NCBI GenBank assembly: GCA_965363675.1
Contig: CBDTTW010000040.1
Location: 1-19,353, forward strand
Direction of reading: 5' to 3'
From: CBDTTW01 sp965363675
GTDB lineage: Bacteria > Bacteroidota > Rhodothermia > Rhodothermales > DASSAV01
DNA: 19,353 bases
Numbering within the stretch: position 1 is the stretch's first letter; each line of letters opens with the position of its first letter. Positions 1 to 6,859 of this stretch are shown in pieces. Below the pieces are notes generated by a model. That model was given only the letters and a program-made list of their open reading frames with translations. It was not told the origin of the DNA and searched no databases. Position numbers and translations under genes: made by a program.

Positions 1-635
1 CCGGCCTCGCGCGCGACGACCGCCGCAAGCGGCAGGGCGCGCGCGAGGCGCACCTGCTCCAGGGCTAGGGCCTGCAAGCCTTCCATACGCCGGAACGGAA
101 TGCGGATGCTGTCCACGGCGATCCGCCTCCCGACGGCGCGCACCATCGGCTCCTGCACGAAGCGCAACACCGTGTCGAGCACGGCTCCGCCCGCTACGTC
201 GAAGGTCTGGAACTGAAGGTTACGGCTGCCCTCGTCGAGCGTCACGTCGGGGCCGCCGAAAGGCCACCCCGTCCCAGTCGCCAGGTCGATGCCCAGCCCC
301 AGGCGCCCGGCTTCGGCGACGGTATGCCGCAGCAGATCCATCCATTCCGGAGACAGATAGGGCGTAAAACGCGCTTCCTCACCCCGGACGCCGTAGATAG
401 GCGTGATCTCCAGCCCGCCCAACCCGGCGGCCCGGTACGCGGCCAGCAGCCGCGAGATTTCTTGCGGCTCGGCGGCGCTGCCCATCCACCACCAGCGGCT
501 CCACGGCCGGGCCGAGGCGGTCGGCGTGGGCCATGCCTCGGCCGCCGGTTGCGCCTGCCCCACGCCCGCGAGCATCGCCGCCGCGACGAGCGCCCCCAAG
601 CCGCGTTTAAATCCCCGAAAGCGAGTCCACCGCAT
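1..635 (-). CDS. GH106-type alpha-L-rhamnosidase, N-terminal part (runs off left edge)
   Basis: The frame is open from an ATG at 635 to the window edge, giving about 211 residues with the 3' end missing. It begins with a charged stretch and a hydrophobic run ending in GVGQAQ, which reads as a signal peptide of about 28 residues, so the enzyme is exported. It is followed by SRWWWMGSAAEPQEISRLL and then GLGGLEITPIYGV. A tryptophan-rich start followed by a glycine/glutamate 'GLGGLEI-PIYG' block is typical of the GH106 (Glyco_hydro_106) alpha-L-rhamnosidase N-terminus. The family releases L-rhamnose from rhamnogalacturonan and related glycans. I chose the ATG at 635 over an internal ATG at 575 because only the longer form has a complete signal peptide. 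The start overlaps the end of the GH28 gene by 29 bases, so the two are probably translated from one mRNA. Family assignment is by pattern recall on a partial protein. Full family members are usually far longer, so most of the catalytic part is unseen. Confidence 0.72.
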   Translation of the reverse strand, partial: MRWTRFRGFKRGLGALVAAAMLAGVGQAQPAAEAWPTPTASARPWSRWWWMGSAAEPQEISRLLAAYRAAGLGGLEITPIYGVRGEEARFTPYLSPEWMDLLRHTVAEAGRLGLGIDLATGTGWPFGGPDVTLDEGSRNLQFQTFDVAGGAVLDTVLRFVQEPMVRAVGRRIAVDSIRIPFRRMEGLQALALEQVRLARALPLAAVVAREA

Positions 636-2034
636 GTCCGTTTACCGTCACGTTTTCCAGTTGCAGGCGGCGCACGTGCTCCACGATGGCGGCCTTCTCC
701 ACGCCTCCGAAGGCGCAGTCCGCAAGGCGCACCTCGGCGATGGGGGCGCGCGCGTAGCCGCGCAGAAGCGCCGCATAGCGGCTTTTGCCGCTGCGCAGGC
801 GCTCCACCTCGATGCGGCGCACCGTCGGCGGAAACGCCCCCGCGTCGCCTTCCTCATAGGTGAAGTCCACCGAAATCACCGACTCCGCGACGGCCCCGAT
901 GGTGATGTCGCGCAGGTATACGTCCTCGATGACGCCGCCGCGCACCGAGTTGGTCTTGATGCGCAACCCCCGGTCGAGGTTGGGGCTGTCCATCGTGCAG
1001 CGCTCGACGTAGATGCGCCGCGCGCCGCCCGAGATTTCGCTGCCGATGGTCACGCCGCCGTGCCCGTCCATCATGCGGCAATTGCGGATCACCACGTCCT
1101 GTATGGGCGCGGCGAGGCGGCGGCCGTCGGCGTTGCGCCCCGACTTGAGCGCGATACAGTCGTCGCCGCAGTCGAACGTGCAATCCTCGATGAGCACGTC
1201 GGCGCAGCTTTCGGGGTCGCAGCCGTCGTTGTTGGGGCCGTGGCTCGAGACGTGCACGCCGCGCACCGTCACGCTCCGGCAGCGCACCGGGTTGATCTCC
1301 CACATCGGCGAGTTCACGATGCGCACCCCTTCGATGAGCACGTTCCGGCAGGCGTAGGGCTGGATGAAGGCGGGGCGCAGGTAGGCTCCCTCGCCGTAGC
1401 GGCGCGCGGCGAGCGGCGCGCCCGCCTCGCCCTGGGCGAACAGCCGGTCGCGGGCCGCCTGCTGCTGCGGGTCGCCGGAGCGCCAGCCGCATTCGGCGCG
1501 GCCCTTCCACGGCCACCAGTGCGCGCAGTCGGCCCCGCCGTCGAGCGTGCCTGCGCCCGTCACGGCGATGTTCTCCTGGCCATAGGCATAAATCAGCGGC
1601 GAGTAGTTGAGCAGCTCCACCCCCTCCCACCGCGTCCGGACGAGCGGCAGGTAGCGCGCCGGGTCGGGGTCGAACCGCAGCGTCGCGCCCTCCTCCAGAT
1701 GCAGCCCGACGTTCGAGAGCAGGTGGATGGGGCCGGTGCGGTAGGCGCCTTCGGGCACCCGCACGCGCCCGCCGCCCGCCGCGTGCGCCGCGCGGATGGC
1801 CTGCCGGATGCTCTCGGCGGCGTCGCCTGCGTCGGCCGTGGGCGCGCCGTAGGCGGCGAGGTCGAAGGTGCGCTCCGGGATGTCGGGCAGGCGGATGCGC
1901 TCCAGGATGCCGGCGACGCGCGCCCACCCCGCCGGCCCGTCGGATGGAGAAGGCGGCGCGCCTGCCGAGCGGCAAGCGACGAGCGCGGCGGGCGCCGCTG
2001 CAAAGGCGGCCCCGAAAAAATAGCGACGCGTCAT
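607..2034 (-). CDS. GH28-family polygalacturonase / rhamnogalacturonan hydrolase, lipoprotein
   Basis: A 475-residue right-handed beta-helix glycosidase. The N-terminus has MTRR, a hydrophobic stretch and a lipobox LVAC, so it is probably an envelope-anchored lipoprotein. An N-terminal pectate-lyase-like segment (FDLAAYGAPTADAGDAAESI, about residues 37-56) matches the usual GH28 opening. All four family motifs are visible: NND around D270 (PNNDGCDPE), the DD pair D291/D292 (DCGDDCIALKSG), GHG with H325 (DGHGGVTIGSE) and RIK at R358-K360 (LRIKTN). In the family these aspartates are the catalytic acid/base and the RIK residues bind substrate. The enzyme should hydrolyse alpha-galacturonosyl linkages in homogalacturonan or rhamnogalacturonan; the exact substrate cannot be read. 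The 3' end overlaps the GH106 rhamnosidase, arguing for pectin or rhamnogalacturonan breakdown. Expression is probably controlled by the palindrome and promoter directly upstream. Start at 2034 is supported by the signal sequence. Confidence 0.9.
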   Translation of the reverse strand: MTRRYFFGAAFAAAPAALVACRSAGAPPSPSDGPAGWARVAGILERIRLPDIPERTFDLAAYGAPTADAGDAAESIRQAIRAAHAAGGGRVRVPEGAYRTGPIHLLSNVGLHLEEGATLRFDPDPARYLPLVRTRWEGVELLNYSPLIYAYGQENIAVTGAGTLDGGADCAHWWPWKGRAECGWRSGDPQQQAARDRLFAQGEAGAPLAARRYGEGAYLRPAFIQPYACRNVLIEGVRIVNSPMWEINPVRCRSVTVRGVHVSSHGPNNDGCDPESCADVLIEDCTFDCGDDCIALKSGRNADGRRLAAPIQDVVIRNCRMMDGHGGVTIGSEISGGARRIYVERCTMDSPNLDRGLRIKTNSVRGGVIEDVYLRDITIGAVAESVISVDFTYEEGDAGAFPPTVRRIEVERLRSGKSRYAALLRGYARAPIAEVRLADCAFGGVEKAAIVEHVRRLQLENVTVNGHAVDSLSGI

Positions 2035-2041
2035 AGGTGTT

Positions 2042-2059
2042 CAAGTAACCGGTTACTTG
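2042..2059. promoter_or_regulatory. LacI-type operator, perfect 18-bp palindrome
   Basis: CAAGTAACCGGTTACTTG is its own reverse complement. The central AACCGGTT with a CpG at the dyad is the usual architecture of LacI/GalR-family operators. Its right edge lies 8 bases upstream of the GH28 ATG, and it covers the expected transcription start of the promoter at 2063-2091. Repressor binding there would block initiation, with release by a sugar inducer. No LacI-family gene lies in the window, so the regulator must be encoded elsewhere. Confidence 0.72.
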
Positions 2060-2062
2060 GTT

Positions 2063-2091
2063 AGTATACGCTGCGCTGCCCCGGAACGCAA
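2063..2091 (-). promoter_or_regulatory. sigma70-like promoter of the GH28-GH106 operon
   Basis: On the minus strand TTGCGT (2091-2086) and TATACT (2068-2063) are separated by exactly 17 bases. The predicted start falls near 2056, inside the palindrome at 2042-2059. The elements sit in the 69-base gap between the histidine kinase stop and the GH28 start, so the glycosidase operon has its own promoter. Called by eye; not experimentally supported. Confidence 0.5.
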
Positions 2092-2103
2092 GGCGCCTGC
2101 CTC

Positions 2104-3564
2104 TTACCCAACCGGCGCGGCGCTCTCGGGGCCGGCATGCCGCAGCAGCGGCAGGCGCACCTCGAACCGGCTGCCCCGGCGCGGCCCGGCGCTATGCGCG
2201 GAGAGCGCGCCGCCGTAAAGTTCTACGATTGCCTTGACGATGGAAAGTCCCAGGCCGCTGCCGGCGTGCGCCTGCACCTCCGGCGCGTCGGCGCGGTAGA
2301 ACCGGTCGAAAAGTTGCTCCGCCGCCTCCGGCGGAAAGCCTACGCCGGTGTCGCTCACGGCGAGTACGGCCCAGCCCTCGGCCGCGCTCACGGCGATCTC
2401 GGCGCGTCCGCCCTCGGGCGTGTACTTGAGCGCGTTGTCCACCATGTTGTCCACGACCTCGCCGAGGTGCACCGCGTCGGCCTTCACGAACACCTGCTCC
2501 GCGATGTCCGCCTCCAGCAGCACGGCGTTGGCGGCGGCGCGCTCCCGGAAGCGGTCGAGGTGCTTGCGCGCGAGCGCCCCGAGGTCTATGGGGGCATGCG
2601 GCGCGTCGGCGAGACGCTCCACCCGCGAGAGTTGCAGCAGCCCCCGCACCTTGGCGATCATCTCGTCCACGTCGGCGAGCGTGGCATGCACCTTCTCGCG
2701 GTATACCTCGGGGGCGCGCTCGCGGCGCAGCAGAATCTCCATGCCGTTGCGGATCGTCGTCAGCGGCGTGAGCAGCTCGTGCGCCGCGTTGGAGGTAAAG
2801 CGCCGCTCGCGCTGGAACGACGCCTCCAGCCGGGCGATCATCTCGTTGAACGTCTCGGCCAGCACCGTCAGCTCGTCGTGCACGCCGAAGCGCGCCGGCA
2901 GGCGGGCGCCGGGGTTGGCGATCTGAATGCCCCGGGCCGCTTCGGTCAGCGTCGAGACGGGGCGCAAGGCGCGGCGGGCCATCAGATAGCCGCTCCCAAT
3001 CGCCAGCAGCACGCTCAGCAGGATGCCCACGGCAAGGGCCTGCCCGAGCCGCGCCAGCTCCTGCTGCATCGACCATTCCAGCCCGGAGACCTCCAGATAC
3101 CCGGCCACAGCGCCCCCGGCATCCGGCAGCGGCACGTAGTGCGACCGCAGCGGCTGCCCCTCCCACAGGCGGCTTACCGAGACGGCCCGCCCCCCCGCCG
3201 GAAGCTGCGCCGGGATCTGCACGGGCAATGCCGCGTGCGCGTGCAGGTTCGGGCTTTGGTAGAGCACGGCGCCCTCGCGCGAGAGCAAACGCACGTAGGT
3301 GCCGTAGACGCCGTCGGTCTGGTAGGCCACCGACCGCAAATCGCTCAGCGACGTAAACACCGGCGCGCCGTTCTCGATGCGGATGAACGGCGAGAGCATA
3401 TGCCGCTCGTGGGCGAGGTGGCGGTCGAAGTCCTCGTGCAGGCCCTGCCGGAAGAACACGTAGGCCGTGAAGGCGAAAAGGCTCAGCAGCACGAACAGCG
3501 TAAGCCCGTACCACAGGGTTAGCCGGGTGGAGATCGACAGCTTCATCGGCAAGAGGCGCTTCAT
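2104..3564 (-). CDS. Two-component sensor histidine kinase (HAMP-HisKA-HATPase)
   Basis: A 486-residue inner-membrane kinase. The first membrane segment is at about 15-38, a periplasmic sensor region of about 135 residues follows, and the second membrane segment is at about 174-196. A HAMP linker (RRALRPVSTLTEAA...) leads to the dimerisation/phosphoacceptor helix with H262 in AAHELLTPLTTI. The ATPase domain shows the N box (N373, N377 in VVDNMVDNALKYTPEGG), DTGVGF (D405), the F box LFDRFYRAD and GSGLGLSIVKAI. Architecture and size match the CusS/QseC-like class, which autophosphorylates and passes the phosphate to an OmpR-type partner. The common HELRTPL is HELLTPL here, a tolerated variant. 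It starts 10 bases after the response regulator stop, so the pair is co-transcribed and very likely cognate. A second ATG six codons downstream is possible. The signal sensed cannot be inferred from the periplasmic sequence. Confidence 0.93.
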   Translation of the reverse strand: MKRLLPMKLSISTRLTLWYGLTLFVLLSLFAFTAYVFFRQGLHEDFDRHLAHERHMLSPFIRIENGAPVFTSLSDLRSVAYQTDGVYGTYVRLLSREGAVLYQSPNLHAHAALPVQIPAQLPAGGRAVSVSRLWEGQPLRSHYVPLPDAGGAVAGYLEVSGLEWSMQQELARLGQALAVGILLSVLLAIGSGYLMARRALRPVSTLTEAARGIQIANPGARLPARFGVHDELTVLAETFNEMIARLEASFQRERRFTSNAAHELLTPLTTIRNGMEILLRRERAPEVYREKVHATLADVDEMIAKVRGLLQLSRVERLADAPHAPIDLGALARKHLDRFRERAAANAVLLEADIAEQVFVKADAVHLGEVVDNMVDNALKYTPEGGRAEIAVSAAEGWAVLAVSDTGVGFPPEAAEQLFDRFYRADAPEVQAHAGSGLGLSIVKAIVELYGGALSAHSAGPRRGSRFEVRLPLLRHAGPESAAPVG

Positions 3565-3574
3565 GGCAGTTCCC

Positions 3575-4285
3575 CTATGCCCCGCCGGCGCTTTGCACGA
3601 GCCGGTACCCGACGCCGCGCACCGTCTCGATGACGGCCGGGGCCTCCTCGCCGGGGCGCGGGCTGCGCTGCGCCTCGTCGAGCTTCTGGCGCAGCCCCGA
3701 CACGGTCACGTCGATGGCGTTGTCGCTCACGTAGAGCGCATCCCCCCAGACGCGCTCGGCGATTACCGTGCGCGAGTGCGCCGCCTCGGGGCTGCGCAGC
3801 AGCAGCTCCAGCAGGGCGTACTCCTTGGGCCGCAGGTTGACGAGCGCCCCGCCGACTTTTACGAGGCGCTTGCGCGTGTCCATCTCGACCGGCCCGAGCG
3901 CCAGGCGCGCCTGCTGCGCCGCAAGGGGCGGGCGGCGCAGCAGCGCCCGCAGCCGCGCCAAAAGCTCCTCGAAGACGAACGGCTTGGGCAGGTAGTCGTC
4001 GGCTCCGGCATCCAAGCCCTGGATGCGGTGCTCCACGTCGTCGAGCGCCGTCAGCATCAGGATGGGATAGGCCCGGCCCGAGGCCCGGACGCGCTCGATC
4101 ACGGTCTTGCCGTCCTGGCCGGGCAGGCGCCAGTCCACGACGAGGGCGTCGTAGGCGTTCGCCAGCGCCAGCGCCTCGCCGTCGCGGCCGTTCGCCGCCA
4201 CATCCACGCCGTAGCCTTCTTCTTCGAGCCCTTCCTTCAGGGTGTGGGCCAGGCGCGCTTCGTCCTCGATAATCAGAATCCACAT
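3575..4285 (-). CDS. OmpR/PhoB-type DNA-binding response regulator
   Basis: A 236-residue response regulator. The receiver domain (about 1-118) has the acidic pair E8/D9, phospho-acceptor D51 (VVDWRLPGQDG), T79 (LMLTA) and K101 (DDYLPKPF). The C-terminal winged helix (about 125-230) shows the family block LRPKEYALLELLLRSPEAAHSR, then VSDNAIDVTVSGLRQKL and IETVRGVGYRL. Phosphorylation by the adjacent kinase should promote dimerisation and binding to direct-repeat DNA. The frame stays open a further 36 codons upstream, but those residues are low-complexity and Arg/Gly-rich. The receiver fold begins at MWILIIEDE, so I set the start at 4285. No good Shine-Dalgarno is visible. It is the first gene of the pair, diverging from the alcohol dehydrogenase at 4509. 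A direct repeat at 4336-4370 may be its own binding site. Confidence 0.93.
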   Translation of the reverse strand: MWILIIEDEARLAHTLKEGLEEEGYGVDVAANGRDGEALALANAYDALVVDWRLPGQDGKTVIERVRASGRAYPILMLTALDDVEHRIQGLDAGADDYLPKPFVFEELLARLRALLRRPPLAAQQARLALGPVEMDTRKRLVKVGGALVNLRPKEYALLELLLRSPEAAHSRTVIAERVWGDALYVSDNAIDVTVSGLRQKLDEAQRSPRPGEEAPAVIETVRGVGYRLVQSAGGA

Positions 4286-4301
4286 GGGGCTATCGTTTGA
4301 A

Positions 4302-4370
4302 ATTATCGCTCTGCCACCACGAACCCTGCCGGGCCCGCCTTGTTCGCGCGGCGCGGCGCCTTGTTCGCGC
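4302..4370 (-). promoter_or_regulatory. Possible activator-dependent promoter of the response regulator with tandem repeat
   Basis: On the minus strand GATAAT (4307-4302) could be a -10 element for the response regulator starting at 4285. No -35 hexamer stands at the right distance. Upstream lies a direct repeat of 14 bases, CGCCTTGTTCGCGC, at 4336-4349 and 4357-4370, repeating every 21 bp (two helical turns). Direct repeats upstream of a poor -35 are what OmpR/PhoB proteins typically bind, so autoregulation is plausible but inferred. Confidence 0.35.
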
Positions 4371-4508
4371 CTTTCATTACGGCAATATGGCAATCGGGCC
4401 GGCAGCCGCCCCCGAGAGGCGCGCTAATTTGACGCCCTGCTCATCAAGTGGCGCGCCCTGCTCTCCGGCGCGCCGGCGTTTCCAAAACCTATCTCTTGCG
4501 AGGCTGCA

Positions 4509-5681
4509 ATGAAAGCATTGTGCTGGCACGGCATCCACGACGTGCGCGTAGATAACGTGCCCGACCCCACGCTTCAGGACGACCGCGACATCATCATCCG
4601 CGTGACGGCGACCGCCATTTGCGGCTCAGACTTGCACCTCTACGACGGCTTCATGCCGACGATGGAGGAAGGCGACGTGCTCGGGCACGAGTTCATGGGC
4701 GAGGTCGTCGAAGTGGGGCGCGGCGTGGGCAACCTGCGCGTCGGCGACCGCGTCGTCGTGCCGTTCAACCTTGCCTGCGGCGACTGCTTTTTCTGCAACA
4801 AAGGCTTTTACTCGTGCTGCGACAACTCGAACCCCAACGCCGAGATCGCCGCCAAAGCGATGGGGCACTCTCCGGCGGGGCTTTTCGGCTACTCGCACAT
4901 GCTCGGCGGGTTCGCCGGCGGGCAGGCCGAGTACGTGCGCGTGCCCTTCGCCGATGTGGGGCCGCTCAAGCTGGAAAGCGATTTGCCCGACGAGCAGGTG
5001 CTGTTCCTCTCGGACATTTTCCCCACCGGCTACATGGCCGCCGAGAACGCGCAGATCGAGCCCGGCGACACGGTCGCCATATGGGGCTGCGGCCCGGTCG
5101 GGCAGTTCGCCGTCAAGAGCGCGTGGATGCTCGGCGCCGGGCGCGTCATCGCCATCGACCGGGTGCCCGAGCGGCTCAGGCTCGCCCAGAGCTACGGCGG
5201 CGCCGAGACCATCGACGCCTCGGAGGAGGACGTGTACGACCGCCTCATGGAGATGACCCAAGGCCGTGGACCGGACCGCTGCATCGACGCCGTCGGCACC
5301 GAGGCGCACGGCGCCGGCACGCTCGACGCCATCGTGGACAAGGTCAAGTCGGCTACGTTCCTCGGCACCGACCGGCCGCACGTCCTGCGCGAGGCCATCA
5401 TGTGCTGCCGCAAGGCCGGCACGATCTCCATCCCCGGCGTGTATGTGGGTTTGCTCGACAAAATCCCCTTCGGCGCGGCCATGAACAAGGGCCTCACGAT
5501 GAAGATGGGGCAGACGCACATGCAGAAGTACATGCGCCCCCTGCTCGACCGCATCGAACGCGGCGAGATCGACCCCTCGGCCATCATCACGCACCGCCTG
5601 CCGCTGGACGAGGCCCCGGAGGGCTACAAGATCTTCCGCGACAAGAAGGACGATTGCATCAAGGTCGTCATGACGCCCTGA
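4509..5681 (+). CDS. Zinc-dependent alcohol dehydrogenase, formaldehyde-dehydrogenase-like (MDR family)
   Basis: A 390-residue medium-chain dehydrogenase. The catalytic zinc site is visible: C38 (AICGSD) and H60/E61 (GHEFMGEVVEVG). The structural zinc lobe has C90, C93, C96 and C104. A Rossmann fold follows, with GCGPVGQFAVKSAWMLGAGRVIAID; the aspartate ending that strand favours NAD over NADP. Length and the long insert after the structural lobe resemble the glutathione-independent formaldehyde/threonine dehydrogenase-like branch (COG1063) rather than simple ethanol dehydrogenases. It should oxidise an alcohol or hemithioacetal-type substrate in the cytoplasm; the true substrate is unknown. 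It stands alone between a divergent response regulator and a convergent flavin oxidoreductase. The ATG at 4509 begins directly with the conserved MKAL opening. Only a weak GAGG precedes it. Confidence 0.92.
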   Translation: MKALCWHGIHDVRVDNVPDPTLQDDRDIIIRVTATAICGSDLHLYDGFMPTMEEGDVLGHEFMGEVVEVGRGVGNLRVGDRVVVPFNLACGDCFFCNKGFYSCCDNSNPNAEIAAKAMGHSPAGLFGYSHMLGGFAGGQAEYVRVPFADVGPLKLESDLPDEQVLFLSDIFPTGYMAAENAQIEPGDTVAIWGCGPVGQFAVKSAWMLGAGRVIAIDRVPERLRLAQSYGGAETIDASEEDVYDRLMEMTQGRGPDRCIDAVGTEAHGAGTLDAIVDKVKSATFLGTDRPHVLREAIMCCRKAGTISIPGVYVGLLDKIPFGAAMNKGLTMKMGQTHMQKYMRPLLDRIERGEIDPSAIITHRLPLDEAPEGYKIFRDKKDDCIKVVMTP

Positions 5682-5692
5682 CGCCGGCGCGC

Positions 5693-5724
5693 CCCGAGCC
5701 CCTGCCCGCCGGCGGGGGCTCGGG
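5693..5724. terminator. Hairpin between convergent genes
   Basis: CCCGAGCCCC at 5693-5702 pairs perfectly with GGGGCTCGGG at 5715-5724 around a 12-base loop that can itself pair (GCC/GGC). It lies 11 bases after the dehydrogenase stop and 4 bases before the end of the convergent flavin oxidoreductase gene. It therefore probably ends transcription from both sides. There is only a short T run, so intrinsic strength is uncertain. Confidence 0.6.
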
Positions 5725-5728
5725 CGTT

Positions 5729-6715
5729 TCAGGACGCCTCGGCCTGGAGCACCTGAGAAACGACGTGGCGGCCGTAGGCTTCGATGAACGCCTCCTGCCC
5801 CAAGCCCACGTTGTGGATGTACACCTCGTCGGCGCCCGCCTCCAATTCCTCCTGCACCCAGGCCGCATGGCGCGCCGGGTCGGACGAGATGCGTATGGCG
5901 TCGTGCAGGTCCTCCGGGCGCACGAACCGGGCGATGGCGTCGAACTGCTCGACGGTGCGCAGGTCGGCGGCCACGGACGAGGGAAACACGTTTGTGCGCC
6001 ACTGCTCCCAGGCGGCCTGCAACGCCTCGGCGTCGGTGCGCGCGTACGACACCTTGATCTGGAGGCACACGCGCTTGCCCTCGCCGCCGTTTTCGCGGAA
6101 GGCGCGGATCACCTCGCGGTGCCGCAACTTCGGTTGGGTCAGCGTGAGCAGGCCGTCGGCCAGCGGCCCGAACCAGCGCGCCGTCTCGGGCGAGACCGCC
6201 GCCCCGACGACAAGCGGCGGCTCGGCCGGCAGCGAATACACGCGCGCGTCATCGACGGTGACGAGGCCGTGGTGCGTCACGGTCTCGCCCGCCCAGAGGG
6301 CGCGCATCACGTCGATGCACTCCTTCAGCCGGGCGTTGCGCTCCGCCTTGAAGGGCCAGCGCTCGCCGGTGACGTGCTCGTTCAGGGCCTCGCCGCTGCC
6401 GGCGGCCAGCCAGAAGCGGCCGGGGTGCATCTCGGCCAGGGTGGCGGCCGCCTGCGCGATGATAACCGGATGGTAGCGGTAGCCGGGCGCGTTCACGACG
6501 CCCCAGCTACAGTCGGTGGCGTGCATGGCCGCGCCCAGCCAGGACCATGCAAACCCCGAGTGGCCCTGCCGCTCGCTCCAGGGGTACAGATGGTCCGAGC
6601 AGGAACCCGCGTTGAAGCCGGCCGCCTCGGCCTGGATCGCGTACTGAAGCAGCGTGCTCGGCGGAAACTGCTCGTGCGAGGCGTGATAGCCGATTTTGGG
6701 AGGATGCGTCGCCAT
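5729..6715 (-). CDS. Luciferase-like flavin oxidoreductase, probable non-F420 subgroup (TIGR03885-like)
   Basis: A 328-residue TIM-barrel protein of the luciferase-like monooxygenase superfamily. Recognisable blocks are KIGYHASHEQFPPSTLL at the N-terminus, CSDHLYPWSERQGHSGFAWSW, then YHPVIIAQAAATLAEMHPGRFWLAAGSGEALNEHVTG (about residues 80-116), RLKECIDVMRALW and, near the C-terminus, HNVG with a following phenylalanine. The A-SGE-LNEH signature is shared with F420-dependent glucose-6-phosphate dehydrogenase relatives. The HASHEQFPPS and SERQGHSGFAWSW blocks match what I recall of TIGR03885, a branch described as probably reverted from F420 to FMN. No F420 biosynthesis gene is in the window. 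The substrate is unknown. Start at 6715 is the only ATG compatible with the first beta strand. It converges on the alcohol dehydrogenase and is separated from the upstream GH78 gene by 144 bases holding a hairpin. Confidence 0.85.
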   Translation of the reverse strand: MATHPPKIGYHASHEQFPPSTLLQYAIQAEAAGFNAGSCSDHLYPWSERQGHSGFAWSWLGAAMHATDCSWGVVNAPGYRYHPVIIAQAAATLAEMHPGRFWLAAGSGEALNEHVTGERWPFKAERNARLKECIDVMRALWAGETVTHHGLVTVDDARVYSLPAEPPLVVGAAVSPETARWFGPLADGLLTLTQPKLRHREVIRAFRENGGEGKRVCLQIKVSYARTDAEALQAAWEQWRTNVFPSSVAADLRTVEQFDAIARFVRPEDLHDAIRISSDPARHAAWVQEELEAGADEVYIHNVGLGQEAFIEAYGRHVVSQVLQAEAS

Positions 6716-6745
6716 GTCGGATGATCGCTGGTGAGTAAACGAGCG

Positions 6746-6776
6746 CGCGGCGACCCCTGAGGAGGGCGTCGCCGCG
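6746..6776 (-). terminator. Hairpin downstream of the GH78 gene
   Basis: CGCGGCGAC (6746-6754) pairs perfectly with GTCGCCGCG (6768-6776); the loop contains CCC and GGG that can extend the stem. It lies between the GH78 stop (6860) and the flavin oxidoreductase start (6715). Only a short T run (GTTTACT) follows on the minus strand. It could be a weak terminator or a structured leader of the downstream gene. Confidence 0.4.
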
Positions 6777-6859
6777 TCTTGCTTACCTAACCCACACGAG
6801 CGCTTCAGGAGCCGCCCACGTTGTGCAAAACATGGTATTTGCGGCCACGCGCCCCGCGC

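Noticed and set aside
403..2064. Plus-strand frame of about 550 codons opposite the GH28 gene
   Set aside because: The minus-strand frame has all four GH28 catalytic motifs and a lipobox; the plus-strand product is low-complexity.
2034..2104. Single transcript from the response regulator/kinase pair through GH28
   Set aside because: All genes are on the minus strand, but a well-spaced promoter with an operator lies between kinase and GH28, so separate regulation is more likely; read-through cannot be excluded.
4619..6724. Long plus-strand frame overlapping the dehydrogenase and running antisense to the flavin oxidoreductase
   Set aside because: It is an Arg-rich out-of-frame reading of two confirmed genes, with no recognisable motif.
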